Shown: positions 23,060 to 32,917, counted from the first letter of the stretch. The stretch: 64,000 nucleotides of DNA from Melitaea cinxia (GCF_905220565.1 NC_059414.1:11654001-11718000); one strand, 5' to 3'. Program-made: numbers and translations. The notes: a model not told the origin generated them from the sequence alone.

Positions 23060-26000
23060 CTAATCAATTGGCAGTCGTGACAAGGTTGATACCGCTCTCT
23101 TCAGAACAGAACCGTCCACCCGAACCTCAGCAAAACGGGGCACTCCATCTGCTCCAAAGACGAGGTTAAGAATGCGCCCTCTGCGCCAACACAGTGGCGG
23201 TGAGTTAGCGTCCTTAACCAGAACGAGGTCACCAACATGCGGTGGATCAGTCTTGTCAGTCCACTTAACGCGCTGCTGGAGAATATGCAAATATTCCAAA
23301 TTCCAACGTTTCCAAAAGCTCTGAGTGAGTTGTTGGATCAATTCAAACCGCGAGAGACGATTGAGTTTCACATCAACATAGGGGTATTCCGGCAGGGCGT
23401 TCAGCGGCCGTCCAATCAAAAAATGGCCCGGTGTGAGGGCTTCCAAATCGTTAGGGTCTGAAGAGATCGGGCACAACGGGCGTGAATTCAACATGGCTTC
23501 AATTTTGCAAAACACAGTTGCGAGCTCCTCAAATGTTAATACGGACTCGCCAATTACTCGTCGCAAATGTGTTTTGGCAACCTTTACAACACTTTCAAAA
23601 ATTCCTCCCCAGTGGGGGCATGACGCGGGACTGAACTTCCAAGTTATTCTGCGACTAGCTAGTCTAGACGCAATCTCAGTCTCATTAGACGCCAAAAATT
23701 CATATATCTCTTTTAAATAGTTATTTGTGCCTTTGAAGTTGGTGCCGCAATCCGACCGAATCAAGGACGGTAGTCCTCGTCGTGACACGAATCTATCTAA
23801 CGTCGCAACAAAGGCCTCTGTCGAGAGGGCTGAGACTAGTTCTAAGTGTACCGCCTTGGTGGACAGGCAAACAAAGACGCACAGGTAGGACTTGACTGTT
23901 TTACTGTTCCTGAGGGTCGAGGTCTTAACCGAAAAGGGACCTGCAAAGTCCGTCCCAACTCCAGCAAAGGGCCTTGTCTCTGTGACCCGATCCGACGGCA
24001 GGTCACCCATGATAGGCTGCATGGTAGAGGCCTTGAGTCTATAACAAGACATGCAGCGAAAGACCACACTACGGATCGTCCTTCGGGCCGATAAAATCCA
24101 AAATTCTCGTTGTAAAATGGCCAATAAGGCATTACAGCCGGCGTGGGAGTTCTTGATGTGACGATCAGTCACCAACAAACTCACTAAGTGGCCACTTTTG
24201 GGCAACAGGAGGGGATGACGAGCTCCATACGGGAGGTTTGCGTTCCTTAGACGTCCTCCGACTCGCAAAAGACCCGCACTGTCCAAAAAGGGGTTCAGTT
24301 TGCAAATGGCTCCAGACAGCTTACATTTGCCTTTTCTCAAAATATCAATCTCATTTTCAAAGTTCTCTTCTTGCACAGAACGAACCCAATGAAGAAGAGC
24401 ATCCTGGAGCTCTTGTGGCGATAAGAACGCCTCCAAGCATTTGTTCTGTGGGTGTCTACAATTTCTGGTGAAGCGCTTGATCCAAGCGGTGACCCCCAGT
24501 AATTTGTCTAATGAGCTGTAGCGATTCATTAGGAAATCTGGGTCGAACGGATGGTCCCGCCGTTCAATCGCAAGGGTTCGCAACCCAGGCAATGTGACAG
24601 TATCCAAGGCCGGTGTTCGCGGCCAATTAGATTCTGACCTGGTCAACCACTCAGGTCCCCACCACAGGGAGTGCTCAACCAAAAAGGGGGCCATACATCC
24701 CCGTGATGCGCAATCAGCAGGGTTGACTTCGCCAGGCACATGCCTCCAGATTAACGGGGTTTCCGATTTCTGGATCTGAGAGACCCGATTTGCAACAAAC
24801 ACCTCTAAGGTGTGGACTGACGTCTTCAGCCAACATAGGACAATTTGACTGTCAGTCCATGCATAGACTGTCTCAATGTTAACTGACGGGCACAAGGTGG
24901 ACATGACGTGATTCAAGAGGCGAGCAAGAAGGGCCACCCCTGACAACTCTAGCTTGGGAATTGTCAAGGTAGTTCGAAGAGGCGCGACCTTGCTCTTCGC
25001 CATGACCAATGACACCTTCACTTGACCATCCATGGTCACGGTGCGCAAATATACGGCTGCTGCGTACCCACGTTCCGAAGCGTCCGAAAACCCATGAAGG
25101 GACGCTGTATGCTTCCCTGGTGGAAGCATAGCACGGGGCAACGATATCATATTGATAGCAGGCAATGAGGAAGCAAACAGGAGCCAGTCCTTCAAAATAG
25201 CTTCGCGGAGTGGCTCGTCCCATCCAAGACCTGCAGTCCAAAGTCTCTGCAGGAAGCATTTGGCCCAGAATATGACTGGGCATATCCAACCATTGGGATC
25301 AAACGTTCTCGCGACAGTCGACAGAACCAGCCGTTTCGTCCAAGTGCGAGGCGAATCCAAATCGACGTTGAACGTGAAGATGTCCTGGACTGGTCTGTAC
25401 TGTATTCCAAGGACTGTCATCATGGTAGGATTGTCACGGTTCTCAAATAGGTGAGGATCCTGCTGGTGGTCATCAGGTAGCCCATCCAAGAGCGCAGGTA
25501 AGTTGGAGATCCATTTACGCAATTCATATCCTGCGGAGGCTAGGATGCCAATCAATTCGTCACGCAAAAGGAGAGCCTCTCTCTCCGTGGACGCACCAGT
25601 GCATATGTCATCAACATATAGGTCCTCCTTCAAAATGGCGGCTGCGCGAGGAAACGACATACGCTCTCGATCTGCGAGCTCCCAAAGCGAACGTATGGCC
25701 AAAAAGGGGCTAAACCGCAGCCCGTATGTGTTCGTGTTGAGTTCGTAGATAAGTATGGGATCTTGCGGGTTTTCCCGCCACAATATCAGCTGGTATCGAC
25801 GATCATCAGGGTGGATTACCGTTTGCCTGAACATCATCTTGATGTCAGCTACGAAAACGAATTGGTGACGCCGAAACCGCGTGATGACGTCACAAAGGTC
25901 CTTAAGCAATTTGGGACCAGAATGAAGACACTGGTTCAAGGACACTCCCGATGTGGTCTGCGCAGAACCATCAAATACTGTGCGCAGCTTGCCACTTGAC

Positions 26001-26950
26001 GGCTTTATCACAGCATGATGCGGGAGTAAAAAATGCTCCGTCGAGCGCCAGTCAAGTTTTGACACAGACATGTGTCCCAAATTCTCATACTCCCGCATGA
26101 AGTCAATGTACTTCTGTTTAAGTAGCGGGTCCCTGCTCATGCGGCGCTCCATTGCCAACAAACGCTTCTCTGCAGTAGGCCGCGAGTCGCCAAGGGGCGG
26201 TCGTACGGCAAGAAATGGCAATCTTGTCATGATCCGGCCAGAACGAAGATAACTAGTGTTGCTCTTGTAGAACCGTTCACACTCCTCGTGTTCCGGATCA
26301 GAGCGGGGTGCTTGTGGTGGCTCTTCCACTTCCCAAAATCTCTGCACGGCGTCAGAGAGGGCGGAGCCCACCATCAAAGCCGTTCCAGGTTCAGCAGGAG
26401 GGGGAGCCCTCAATACAGGCCCCATCAATGCGAACCCAAATATGGTCCGGAGGGCTACTAAGCCACCTGGCTGCAAAACACGATCCTTACCGAGTAATAT
26501 TTTGCCCAGTACATCGGCGCCAAGCAACAAATCGACCGTGCCAGGTAGGTCGAATTTAGGGTCAGCCAAGTCCAAATCGGCGGTCAATTTTACCGCATCC
26601 GCAGACAACCGAACTTGCGGGTGACTGCCCAAGATGTTCTCCATCACAATGGCCGACGATCTCAGCGTCGGGCGTGGAGAATTTGAAGGCGAGAACTCAA
26701 ACGAAACGTGGCCCTCAACCGTGGTTACAGGGGCGTTCCCGACACCTCTTATTACATCTGAATACTTTTTAATATTCAGGCCAGTCTGCCCCACCAACCA
26801 AGACGAGGCTATGCACCCTTGTGAGCCTGTGTCCAATATTGCTCGGACTACAACCGAGGCGCCCGTCCGTCCCCAGACCCGGACATAGGCCGTGGGCAAG
26901 AGGACGGTCTCAAAAGGGGGTGGTGCATAGCGGGGGCAGACGCCAACATC
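23060..26950 (-). CDS. BEL/Pao Pol: protease, RT, RNase H, integrase
   Basis: It continues in gag's frame directly after the amber codon, about 1296 codons, with no other stop. Its first likely residue by conventional start is unclear because no ATG precedes the protease, so it probably depends on gag translation. Counting from codon 26897-26899: aspartic protease ILDTGS near residue 23; reverse transcriptase with FVADIKMMFRQ (Asp near 352) and YVDD at 428-431; RNase H with 'GFSDASERGYAAAVYL' and 'YAWTDSQIVLCWL'; an integrase HHCC-type zinc region 'HIKNSHAGC…RCMSCYR'; catalytic Asp in GTDFAGPF, Asp in IRSDCGTNFKG and Glu in HWGGIFESVVK; and a C-terminal DUF5641-like module ending the protein. 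All key catalytic residues are present. Confidence 0.93.
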   Translation of the reverse strand, partial: DVGVCPRYAPPPFETVLLPTAYVRVWGRTGASVVVRAILDTGSQGCIASSWLVGQTGLNIKKYSDVIRGVGNAPVTTVEGHVSFEFSPSNSPRPTLRSSAIVMENILGSHPQVRLSADAVKLTADLDLADPKFDLPGTVDLLLGADVLGKILLGKDRVLQPGGLVALRTIFGFALMGPVLRAPPPAEPGTALMVGSALSDAVQRFWEVEEPPQAPRSDPEHEECERFYKSNTSYLRSGRIMTRLPFLAVRPPLGDSRPTAEKRLLAMERRMSRDPLLKQKYIDFMREYENLGHMSVSKLDWRSTEHFLLPHHAVIKPSSGKLRTVFDGSAQTTSGVSLNQCLHSGPKLLKDLCDVITRFRRHQFVFVADIKMMFRQTVIHPDDRRYQLILWRENPQDPILIYELNTNTYGLRFSPFLAIRSLWELADRERMSFPRAAAILKEDLYVDDICTGASTEREALLLRDELIGILASAGYELRKWISNLPALLDGLPDDHQQDPHLFENRDNPTMMTVLGIQYRPVQDIFTFNVDLDSPRTWTKRLVLSTVARTFDPNGWICPVIFWAKCFLQRLWTAGLGWDEPLREAILKDWLLFASSLPAINMISLPRAMLPPGKHTASLHGFSDASERGYAAAVYLRTVTMDGQVKVSLVMAKSKVAPLRTTLTIPKLELSGVALLARLLNHVMSTLCPSVNIETVYAWTDSQIVLCWLKTSVHTLEVFVANRVSQIQKSETPLIWRHVPGEVNPADCASRGCMAPFLVEHSLWWGPEWLTRSESNWPRTPALDTVTLPGLRTLAIERRDHPFDPDFLMNRYSSLDKLLGVTAWIKRFTRNCRHPQNKCLEAFLSPQELQDALLHWVRSVQEENFENEIDILRKGKCKLSGAICKLNPFLDSAGLLRVGGRLRNANLPYGARHPLLLPKSGHLVSLLVTDRHIKNSHAGCNALLAILQREFWILSARRTIRSVVFRCMSCYRLKASTMQPIMGDLPSDRVTETRPFAGVGTDFAGPFSVKTSTLRNSKTVKSYLCVFVCLSTKAVHLELVSALSTEAFVATLDRFVSRRGLPSLIRSDCGTNFKGTNNYLKEIYEFLASNETEIASRLASRRITWKFSPASCPHWGGIFESVVKVAKTHLRRVIGESVLTFEELATVFCKIEAMLNSRPLCPISSDPNDLEALTPGHFLIGRPLNALPEYPYVDVKLNRLSRFELIQQLTQSFWKRWNLEYLHILQQRVKWTDKTDPPHVGDLVLVKDANSPPLCWRRGRILNLVFGADGVPRFAEVRVDGSVLKRAVSTLSRLPID

Positions 26951-26963
26951 CTAATGTTGGCGT
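26940..26963 (-). promoter_or_regulatory. Inverted repeat with the gag amber codon in its loop
   Basis: On the minus strand, ACGCCAACAT and ATGTTGGCGT form a perfect 10-bp stem closing a 4-base loop TAGG. The TAG in the loop is the gag stop (26951-26953). The pol frame continues in phase on the other side, with the protease starting about 17 codons later. This is the position where a readthrough signal would be expected, but function is inference. Confidence 0.6.
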
Positions 26964-28657
26964 GGCGGCGATCTATCGCCGCTGTCCCGGGACGGCACGT
27001 CAAAACGAGGGAGTGGTTTAAACTCGCCCTCCTCTCGATGGCGACTGCCACGAGCCATAGTCGGCGGTTCGTAGCGCCGGGAGCGTCCGTACTGAGGGTT
27101 GCGCGGCTCCAAACGGGGACGCTCCGCCAGAGGGGGGGACGGCAATCGTACCGGACGTGCGTCACGGTAATCGTGGTAAATGACTGGAGGTGACCGTGAT
27201 AGGTCACGAGGGTGCGGTGAGGGCGAACGGGGCACAAAGGTGCGGGATTGAACCCGAGGCCCCCTTCCATACCCGCCCGTGGGGCTGCGCGCCGAATCAT
27301 GTCGGCGATCCACAGCAGCACAATCTGCGTGGCGGGGGGGAGGTGAGCCGGACTCCAAATTGCGGGACTGAGCCCGGTGTCCGCTCTCATACCCGCCCGA
27401 AGGCGACCCCGGGTGGTCGCGGCGGCCATTTGCGTTGGCGCACAGCACCTTTAAATGTTGCCCTCCACAAACAGGACACGGGTGCATGTCGGGGCAAGCG
27501 CGCTGAAAGTGGTCCCCCAGGCAGGAGAAACACCAGCCTCGGGCCTTAGCAATCCGCCTACGAGAGGCCACATGCAACGCTACAAAGTCCGGGCACTGCA
27601 TCGTTCGGTGCCCCCGGGACTTACAGAACCGGCAGACCGGTCGCGCAGCCTGCGCGACTGCAAAGCGGGGGGACGCCCTTCCCTTTGGCGCCATTTGAGC
27701 AGTGCGCCGTTTGTTGGTGGGTCCGGAGCTTGATAGTCCCACCGGCGCATCCATAACGTCGCCCATGCGACACTCATTCTCCAGGAACGCCAACAATTGC
27801 TCATAACTAGGGAGAGGAGATGCCTCATCCCTAGTGTGCGCCTGTTCAAAACGTGCTCTCAGGGACACCGGCAACCGCTTGAGCATAATACGCACCAACC
27901 AGTATGACGACTGGTCAACCGGCAGGCCCAAGCGGCTAAGAGCATTGGTAGCTGCAACGAGGGGGTTAAGCATCTTGGTCCTCAACTGGGCGGTATTACT
28001 CACGACAGGAATATCCATTATCTGGTCGATATGAGCATCGGCCAGACAGCGCTGGTTTTGGTAGCGCTTGGTGAGTAATGACCGCGCGACCGCATAGCTC
28101 CCTTCACAAATCGGGAGGTGCTGCACCAATTCTCTTGCCTCTCCATCCAGCACTGAGAGCAGGTAGGCCAGCTTTTGGGACAGGCTCAAATCCTCCCTAG
28201 AGTCCACAAGGCTTTCGAACAGGCCGATGAAACCCATCCACGCGTCGAGTCGACCATCGAAATGGGGGAGATCCAGGTTAGGCAGTCGGGTCAAAAGGCC
28301 CACGGGAGTCTTCAAAGAGGCCCTTGTAGGCGGTACTCCGGCGCGCGAGGCTAAGATCTCCCGGGCGCGTTGGGAGATTTCATCGGCGAGGTCCAAAATT
28401 TGGACGTAGTCCTCGTGGACTTGCTCCCGTCGCTCCTTCGGAAGCGACTCCATTGGCACATCGTCAAGGTGCAGAAGGAGGCGCTGGTACAGAGTCTCGA
28501 CCTGTTCAAGTCGAGCCGGGCATTTCTCGTACCTGTCTATTAAGGCCTCCGTGCGGTCTTCCCTATTCACCAAGGCGACCGCTGAACTGAACCATCTCAG
28601 TTGAGCTGTGATTCCTGAACAAGATTCACGGACCATGGTGACCGCGGTCGAAGTCAT
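26951..28657 (-). CDS. BEL/Pao Gag polyprotein
   Basis: 568 codons from the ATG at 28655-28657 to an amber stop at 26951-26953. The open frame runs further upstream, but this is the first ATG. The N-terminal half has a coiled-coil-like and DUF1759-like Gag region ('LPNLDLPHFDGRLDAWMGF', then 'LSLSQKLAYLLSVLDGEA'). Three zinc knuckles follow: CRFCKSRGHRTMQC (CX2CX4HX4C), CFSCLGDHFQRAC and CPVCGGQHLKVLC (both CX2CX3HX4C). The C-terminus is rich in Arg, Ser and Pro and contains an imperfect internal duplication (the SPSGGYESGHRAQSR and SPTGGYGRGPRVQSR units). Gag would form the particle and bind RNA. The stop is in the same frame as pol. Confidence 0.9.
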   Translation of the reverse strand: MTSTAVTMVRESCSGITAQLRWFSSAVALVNREDRTEALIDRYEKCPARLEQVETLYQRLLLHLDDVPMESLPKERREQVHEDYVQILDLADEISQRAREILASRAGVPPTRASLKTPVGLLTRLPNLDLPHFDGRLDAWMGFIGLFESLVDSREDLSLSQKLAYLLSVLDGEARELVQHLPICEGSYAVARSLLTKRYQNQRCLADAHIDQIMDIPVVSNTAQLRTKMLNPLVAATNALSRLGLPVDQSSYWLVRIMLKRLPVSLRARFEQAHTRDEASPLPSYEQLLAFLENECRMGDVMDAPVGLSSSGPTNKRRTAQMAPKGRASPRFAVAQAARPVCRFCKSRGHRTMQCPDFVALHVASRRRIAKARGWCFSCLGDHFQRACPDMHPCPVCGGQHLKVLCANANGRRDHPGSPSGGYESGHRAQSRNLESGSPPPRHADCAAVDRRHDSARSPTGGYGRGPRVQSRTFVPRSPSPHPRDLSRSPPVIYHDYRDARPVRLPSPPLAERPRLEPRNPQYGRSRRYEPPTMARGSRHREEGEFKPLPRFDVPSRDSGDRSPPRQH

Positions 28658-29101
28658 CTTCAAAGGCACAGATATAACAACAGTAACAACAAACAATAAT
28701 CAAATTAATTCCAATGAAACAACTGCTATCACTGAATTGAAATCAAGTATCAAATCTTAAATAACTTCAGTAATAATACAAGAAAAAATTAAAACTAAGT
28801 TTTTTAATCTAATATTTCAACAAACTAGATTCAAAGCAATAACACAATTTACTCAACAAATTAATGAATTTACTGATAAATACCCATTTAAACAGCTATT
28901 TCTAATCTTATACTAACAAACAAGAGTATTTATAAGAAATTAACCTTCAATAAAGCATAAGACAACAGCTGTTATTAACTCAAATCCAAATATTAGACCT
29001 TAAGTATCTAAATATAATATTTTAATAAAGAAAGAATTAAACAAATTGTGACCTAACTTATTCATACAATATAATAAACTGAGCAACAATAAGTTAACCA
29101 C
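28658..29101 (-). other. BEL 5' leader
   Basis: About 440 bp of A+T-rich sequence between the primer site and the gag ATG. No coding frame is supported. It would carry packaging signals, which I cannot delimit. Confidence 0.6.
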
Positions 29102-29113
29102 GCTCTGCTACCA
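29102..29113 (-). other. BEL primer binding site, initiator Met tRNA
   Basis: On the minus strand, five bases after the 5' LTR, the sequence TGGTAGCAGAGC is complementary to the 3' end of insect initiator methionine tRNA (…GCTCTGCTA plus CCA), as I recall that tRNA. It would prime minus-strand DNA synthesis. Confidence 0.75.
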
Positions 29114-29118
29114 TAACT

Positions 29119-29699
29119 TGTTACGTCCGACCTGGAGTATATTGAAACGAGTGGAAGCGTGATCTCAGGTACGAACGGGACGAACAATTGTCTGCAGTAC
29201 GCAGAGCTAACACTCAATGTCTTAAATAAAAATCCTACCTTAGTTTCACTGAATACTGTTCGGTGAAGCCTCGCCAGGTATAACTTAATTAACATCAAAC
29301 TATAATTGGCCAATCATTACGTCTAATGCTAATCAATTATACATAACTGAAGTGGCGGGCTGAAGCAGGAACCAGCAATCAAAATGGCCGTTGTTCGGCG
29401 TAGTTCCCTCACGTTTTTCACAATAATTCAACAAGGAATACAAGGAATACACTTTGCTATTAACAATTAAATTACTTCAAACAACAAAGGATGGTTCGAT
29501 CAACAAAAGGCGATAATTTTTCGCGAGAACGAACAAGTACAAACAAAAGCGTAACTTTTATACGGAGACCGGAAAAACGATGCAAACTTTAAATTCAAAA
29601 GGTGACGAATGACAGCTCATAGATAAAACCATTTCGTAAACTATACTAACTGTCATAGATAATATAATAGTTTAGTGTTGCTACATTTGGTTCATAACA
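29119..29699 (-). repeat. BEL 5' LTR
   Basis: 581 bp and the upstream LTR in element orientation. It should hold the promoter. A TATA-like motif lies about 140 bp into the element. Confidence 0.95.
29555..29562 (-). promoter_or_regulatory. TATA-like motif in the BEL 5' LTR
   Basis: TATAAAAG on the minus strand inside the upstream LTR. The same motif is at 22888-22895 in the other LTR. Position is suitable for the element promoter; the transcription start cannot be read from sequence alone. Confidence 0.5.
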
Positions 29700-29757
29700 A
29701 TAATAGTATATGTAAATCAAGTCGGAGAAATGCGAGCGAGATGAAAACTATACTATA

Positions 29758-29784
29758 TCTGTGACCATAGGTCAGAATATGATA
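29758..29784 (+). repeat. Left terminal inverted repeat
   Basis: TCTGTGACCATAGGTCAG followed by AATATGATA. It is complementary to 32918-32944 with one mismatch (A versus G in position 7). The inner part is also a copy of the subterminal motif. Confidence 0.85.
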
Positions 29785-30040
29785 AGTGCATTTTTGCTCA
29801 ATATGACTTATTAATATAGGAATTATCTCTAAAAGATGCTCTTTCATATAGTCATATCAGGATAACTACATGCAAAATATTACTGCTGTATTGAATACTA
29901 ATCAAATTATGATAACTTTTATATTTCAACTTTTGTCTTGATCATATTGCGATAAGTGATTTTATTTAGATCTGACCGAAAGGAGAACGCGCTTTTTATT
30001 GATCAGAATATGACAAGAGCACACTTATCAGCTTATGATC
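29770..30040 (+). repeat. Left subterminal 19-bp motif array
   Basis: Copies resembling GATCANAATRTGAYAAGTG occur at 29770-29788 (overlapping the terminal repeat), 29900-29918, 29940-29958 and 30001-30019, with an inverted copy at 30022-30040 and a weaker match at 29850-29868. Two copies at 30001 and 30022 face each other. Such arrays are typical of transposase binding sites. Here they sit just upstream of the gene, so they may also affect its promoter. Confidence 0.7.
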
Positions 30041-30182
30041 AAAAATTACTCGATTGGCGGGAAACATGTCATATCGTGTTGTATCATGATTGTTTCGCGT
30101 ACCGCACACTTCGCAGTTTATTGTTAGTTTTCGTTATTTCGCCGGTGAAGCAACATTAATGTAGGTTATAATTACTGTTTAA

Positions 30183-32520
30183 ATGATGAGTGCTCGCTGT
30201 AAGAAGTTGTTGGAGTTAGCTATGGGGCAAGAAGATTTAGAGGTATGTTTAAATTATTTTTATTGTTATTTTATTGAAAGCGTGTCAGTGTTCCTTGCGA
30301 GAGTAAGTAGGCATTTTAGTGAGCAGTATTGTAAAAATTGATATGACTGCTTGGGCCTAGTATATATTTTATATTAAATTAACTCTGAACAAAACATAAT
30401 GACCGTTAACTTAAGTAGGTAATTGTTTAAAATATAAAATACGGGCATCGAGGACTAACTTTTTTTTTTTCATTTTAGGATTTAGCTGTGAAACAAAGTG
30501 TGAGAGATCCTACTCCATTAGCTCAGAAGGATATCTTGCAATCTCTGCCCGGCCCGTCAGGTACTCCAGTAGCTCAGCAGGATATTTTGCAATCTTTGTC
30601 TGGCCCGTCAGGTAATCGAGCTTATAGTTCTGATCGTACTTCTCTCGGCGAATATTATAGTTCTGATGACGATGTGAAGGATTGTACTTGGATTACTGCT
30701 GGTACACATGACGAACACGTGTCATCATCGTCATCTAGCCAGACATCTGCCCCTAAAAGTATTGGGAGCATTGCTGTCTCAGTATTGGTTTCTCAAACAC
30801 AGGATGACGTTAGAGGAAAAAGGAAACGTGGTGTCGGTATGATGCAAAGAAAACTACGTAAGGAAAGAACAGAAAAAATAAAAAAGGGGGAAGAATACAT
30901 AAATCAAGCGGGGAAAAATATATTGGGTAAATCTGTTGGTGTACTAAAAGAATGCAGATTAAAATGTAAAACTAAATTTACAAATGCACAATTACAAAAA
31001 GTTTTTACGGATTATCGCGCTATGGAAACCAGAGATATGCAACGTTTACATTTGAGTAATCACATACTATTGACACAGCCAAATAGAGTTAAACAGGTTG
31101 AAAACAAAAAGAAAAGGGAAGTATCTGTAGAGTACTCTATTGAAAATGAAGGAAATTTAGTAAAAGTTTGTCAACGCTGTTTTCTTAACGTGTATGGTGA
31201 GAATCGTGGTTTTGTGAATGGCATAATTAACAAAAAGAAAAAGTCAGCTACAGGTATCATTGGACGGGATGAAAGAGGCAGACATGAACCAAAAATTAAA
31301 CATTCAAAAGAAGCAATAGGCTATGTATGTAAACATATTTCTAATTTCCCTGCATACGAAAGCCACTATTCAAGACGACACACTACGAAAAAATACCTTG
31401 AAACTGGGTTAAATTTACAAAAAATGTATAACTTATACCTAGAACAACATACCATGGACAACATAACTACAAAAGTAGTCAGCCTTTCTACATATAGGAA
31501 TATTTTTAATACATTCAATTTAAAATTTAAAAAGCCACATAACGATACTTACCATACTTGTGATACATTTGTAGCAAAAATAAAAATTACAATAAATGAC
31601 ACTGAGAAAATGAAGCTACACGACGAACACGTCGCTCATCAGGATAAAGCAAATTTCCATTACGAATGTAAATCTTTCGATAAACAACGTGCCCAGTCTT
31701 CAGGGAATACTATCGTTGTCGCTGTGTGTGATTTACAACAATGTCTCGCTACACCATACTTAAATACTAGTGTAGCATTTTACAAAAGGAAGTTATGGAC
31801 ATTTAATTTTACAGTCAGAAATTGTAACACTGGGAAAACTACTTGTTTCATGTGGCATGAAGCTATTGCGCAGCATGGTGCCGACGAAATAGCATCTTGT
31901 CTAAAAATGTTCATAATGAGTTTGCCCGAAGAAACAGAGCAAGTTATTATTTATTCAGATACATGTCCTGGTCACACACATTTAGAATGTGATGCTGACC
32001 ATGCCTCAATCGAGCGTACCAAGAAGAAATATAATTGAAGAATTTCAATTCCAAATGACTGGTACATGCTCGTGAGAATGGTCAGCAGTAAGTTCACTGT
32101 AATAGAATTGTCACAAGATGATATTTTCGCATTTTCAAGCGTTCTAAAGCAATCGCTTATAAAGAAGACCAAAGATCAGAATAACGATCCTTTTCTGTGG
32201 CGTAATATATTTTGGATACGTGTCGAGAAGGAACATCCTTGTTTCTTTTCTTTTAAGTATTCACTGCGAGTGGAAGACGAGTTTAAAATATGTGACATGA
32301 AGAGGAAAGTCAGAGCCAGTCGCAATAATCAGCCAGTGCTGGATATTCGTAAGGCGTACAATCAGCCATTATTAATAAGTAAAGAAAAACACAACGATAT
32401 TCTGTCTTTATTACAGTACATTGACCCGATATACCACGATTTCTATAAGAATGTAATAAAGTCTGACAACGACGTAGTAGACACATCACATATTAGTGAT
32501 TGTGATTCCGATTCAGAATA
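30183..32520 (+). pseudogene. Two-exon transposase-like gene with one nonsense codon
   Basis: Exon 1 (30183-30242) begins ATGATG and codes 20 residues. Exon 2 (30479-32520) continues in phase with DLAVKQ. The product has an acidic, Ser-rich N-terminus containing a duplicated 'LAQKDILQSLPGPSG'-type unit. A basic region follows ('KRKRGVGMMQRKLRKERTEK'), then a Cys-containing central part ('VCQRCFLNVYG') and a probable catalytic region: Asp in VVAVCDLQQC, 'YKRKLWTFNF', Asp in IIYSDTCPG, then HTHLECDADHASIE. An in-frame TGA at 32036-32038 interrupts it; similar sequence resumes at once (ISIPNDWYMLV) and runs to 32520. CGA to TGA would explain it. From memory, relatives have about 40-50 residues between the DTC-G and GHT motifs, here fused as CPGHTHLE, so an internal deletion is also likely. 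Confidence 0.75.
30243..30478 (+). other. Spliceosomal intron of the transposase-like gene
   Basis: 236 bp, phase 0. The donor is GAG|GTATGT. The 3' end has a branch-like ACTAAC at 30454-30459, a T-rich tract and CATTTTAG. The frames on both sides join without a stop, and exon 1 supplies the only good start codon. Confidence 0.7.
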
Positions 32521-32629
32521 GAAATTATTCTTTTAATGAGTATATTATCTTTTTTTTAATGCTACTTCAAGCGCAATGGTATATGCCAAATATACTGCAT
32601 TGTCATTTTGTTGTATTACTTTCAATTTA

Positions 32630-32635
32630 AATAAA
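32630..32635 (+). terminator. Polyadenylation signal of the transposase-like gene
   Basis: AATAAA about 110 bp after the final stop codon, followed by a T-rich stretch, before the right subterminal motifs. Confidence 0.6.
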
Positions 32636-32664
32636 GATTTTTTTTTTCATATTTTTTCATTTAA

Positions 32665-32714
32665 GATCATAACATGATAACTACCTACTTCTTTTGATCA
32701 CAATGTGACAAGTG
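32665..32714 (+). repeat. Right subterminal 19-bp motif copies
   Basis: 'gatcataacatgataacta' at 32665-32683 and 'gatcacaatgtgacaagtg' at 32696-32714 match the left array. A further copy lies in the right terminal repeat (reverse, 32914-32932). Confidence 0.7.
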
Positions 32715-32917
32715 CAAGCTTACTTTAAAAAAGAAAAAAATACATAAATACTACACATTCCACAATCAATAATAAGTATTTTTACAAATTAGTAATACAT
32801 TTCCTTATTTTTGAACATCATTTCTTTTTCATATATCGAGTGTGTCATATTAAAACAGTGCCCTCAAAATTCCTCAATAATTTAATTGCTCGTCCTGTAA
32901 AGTAATGAATTTGTATT

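Larger units (their letters stand above)
22452..29699 (-). mobile_element. BEL/Pao LTR retrotransposon, near intact
   Basis: A 7248-bp element on the minus strand. LTRs at 22452-23028 (577 bp) and 29119-29699 (581 bp) start TGTTAC and end AACA. A 5-bp target duplication 'ataat' lies at 22447-22451 and 29700-29704. I saw only one difference between the LTRs, a 4-bp indel. Internally there are a tRNA primer site, gag, pol in BEL order (protease, reverse transcriptase, RNase H, integrase, C-terminal module) and a purine-rich tract. The integrase is internal and precedes a DUF5641-like C-terminus, as is typical of BEL/Pao and unlike copia. The only interruption is one amber codon between gag and pol. 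Confidence 0.95.

Noticed and set aside
26848..27429. 193-codon minus-strand frame overlapping gag, and many plus-strand frames across 23.2-28.4 kb
   Set aside because: Shadows of the GC-rich BEL gag-pol in other frames.
30488..32038. Long frame as a single-exon host gene
   Set aside because: It lies within inverted repeats flanked by TATA, lacks its own ATG near the start of homology, and joins in phase to an upstream exon inside the same element.
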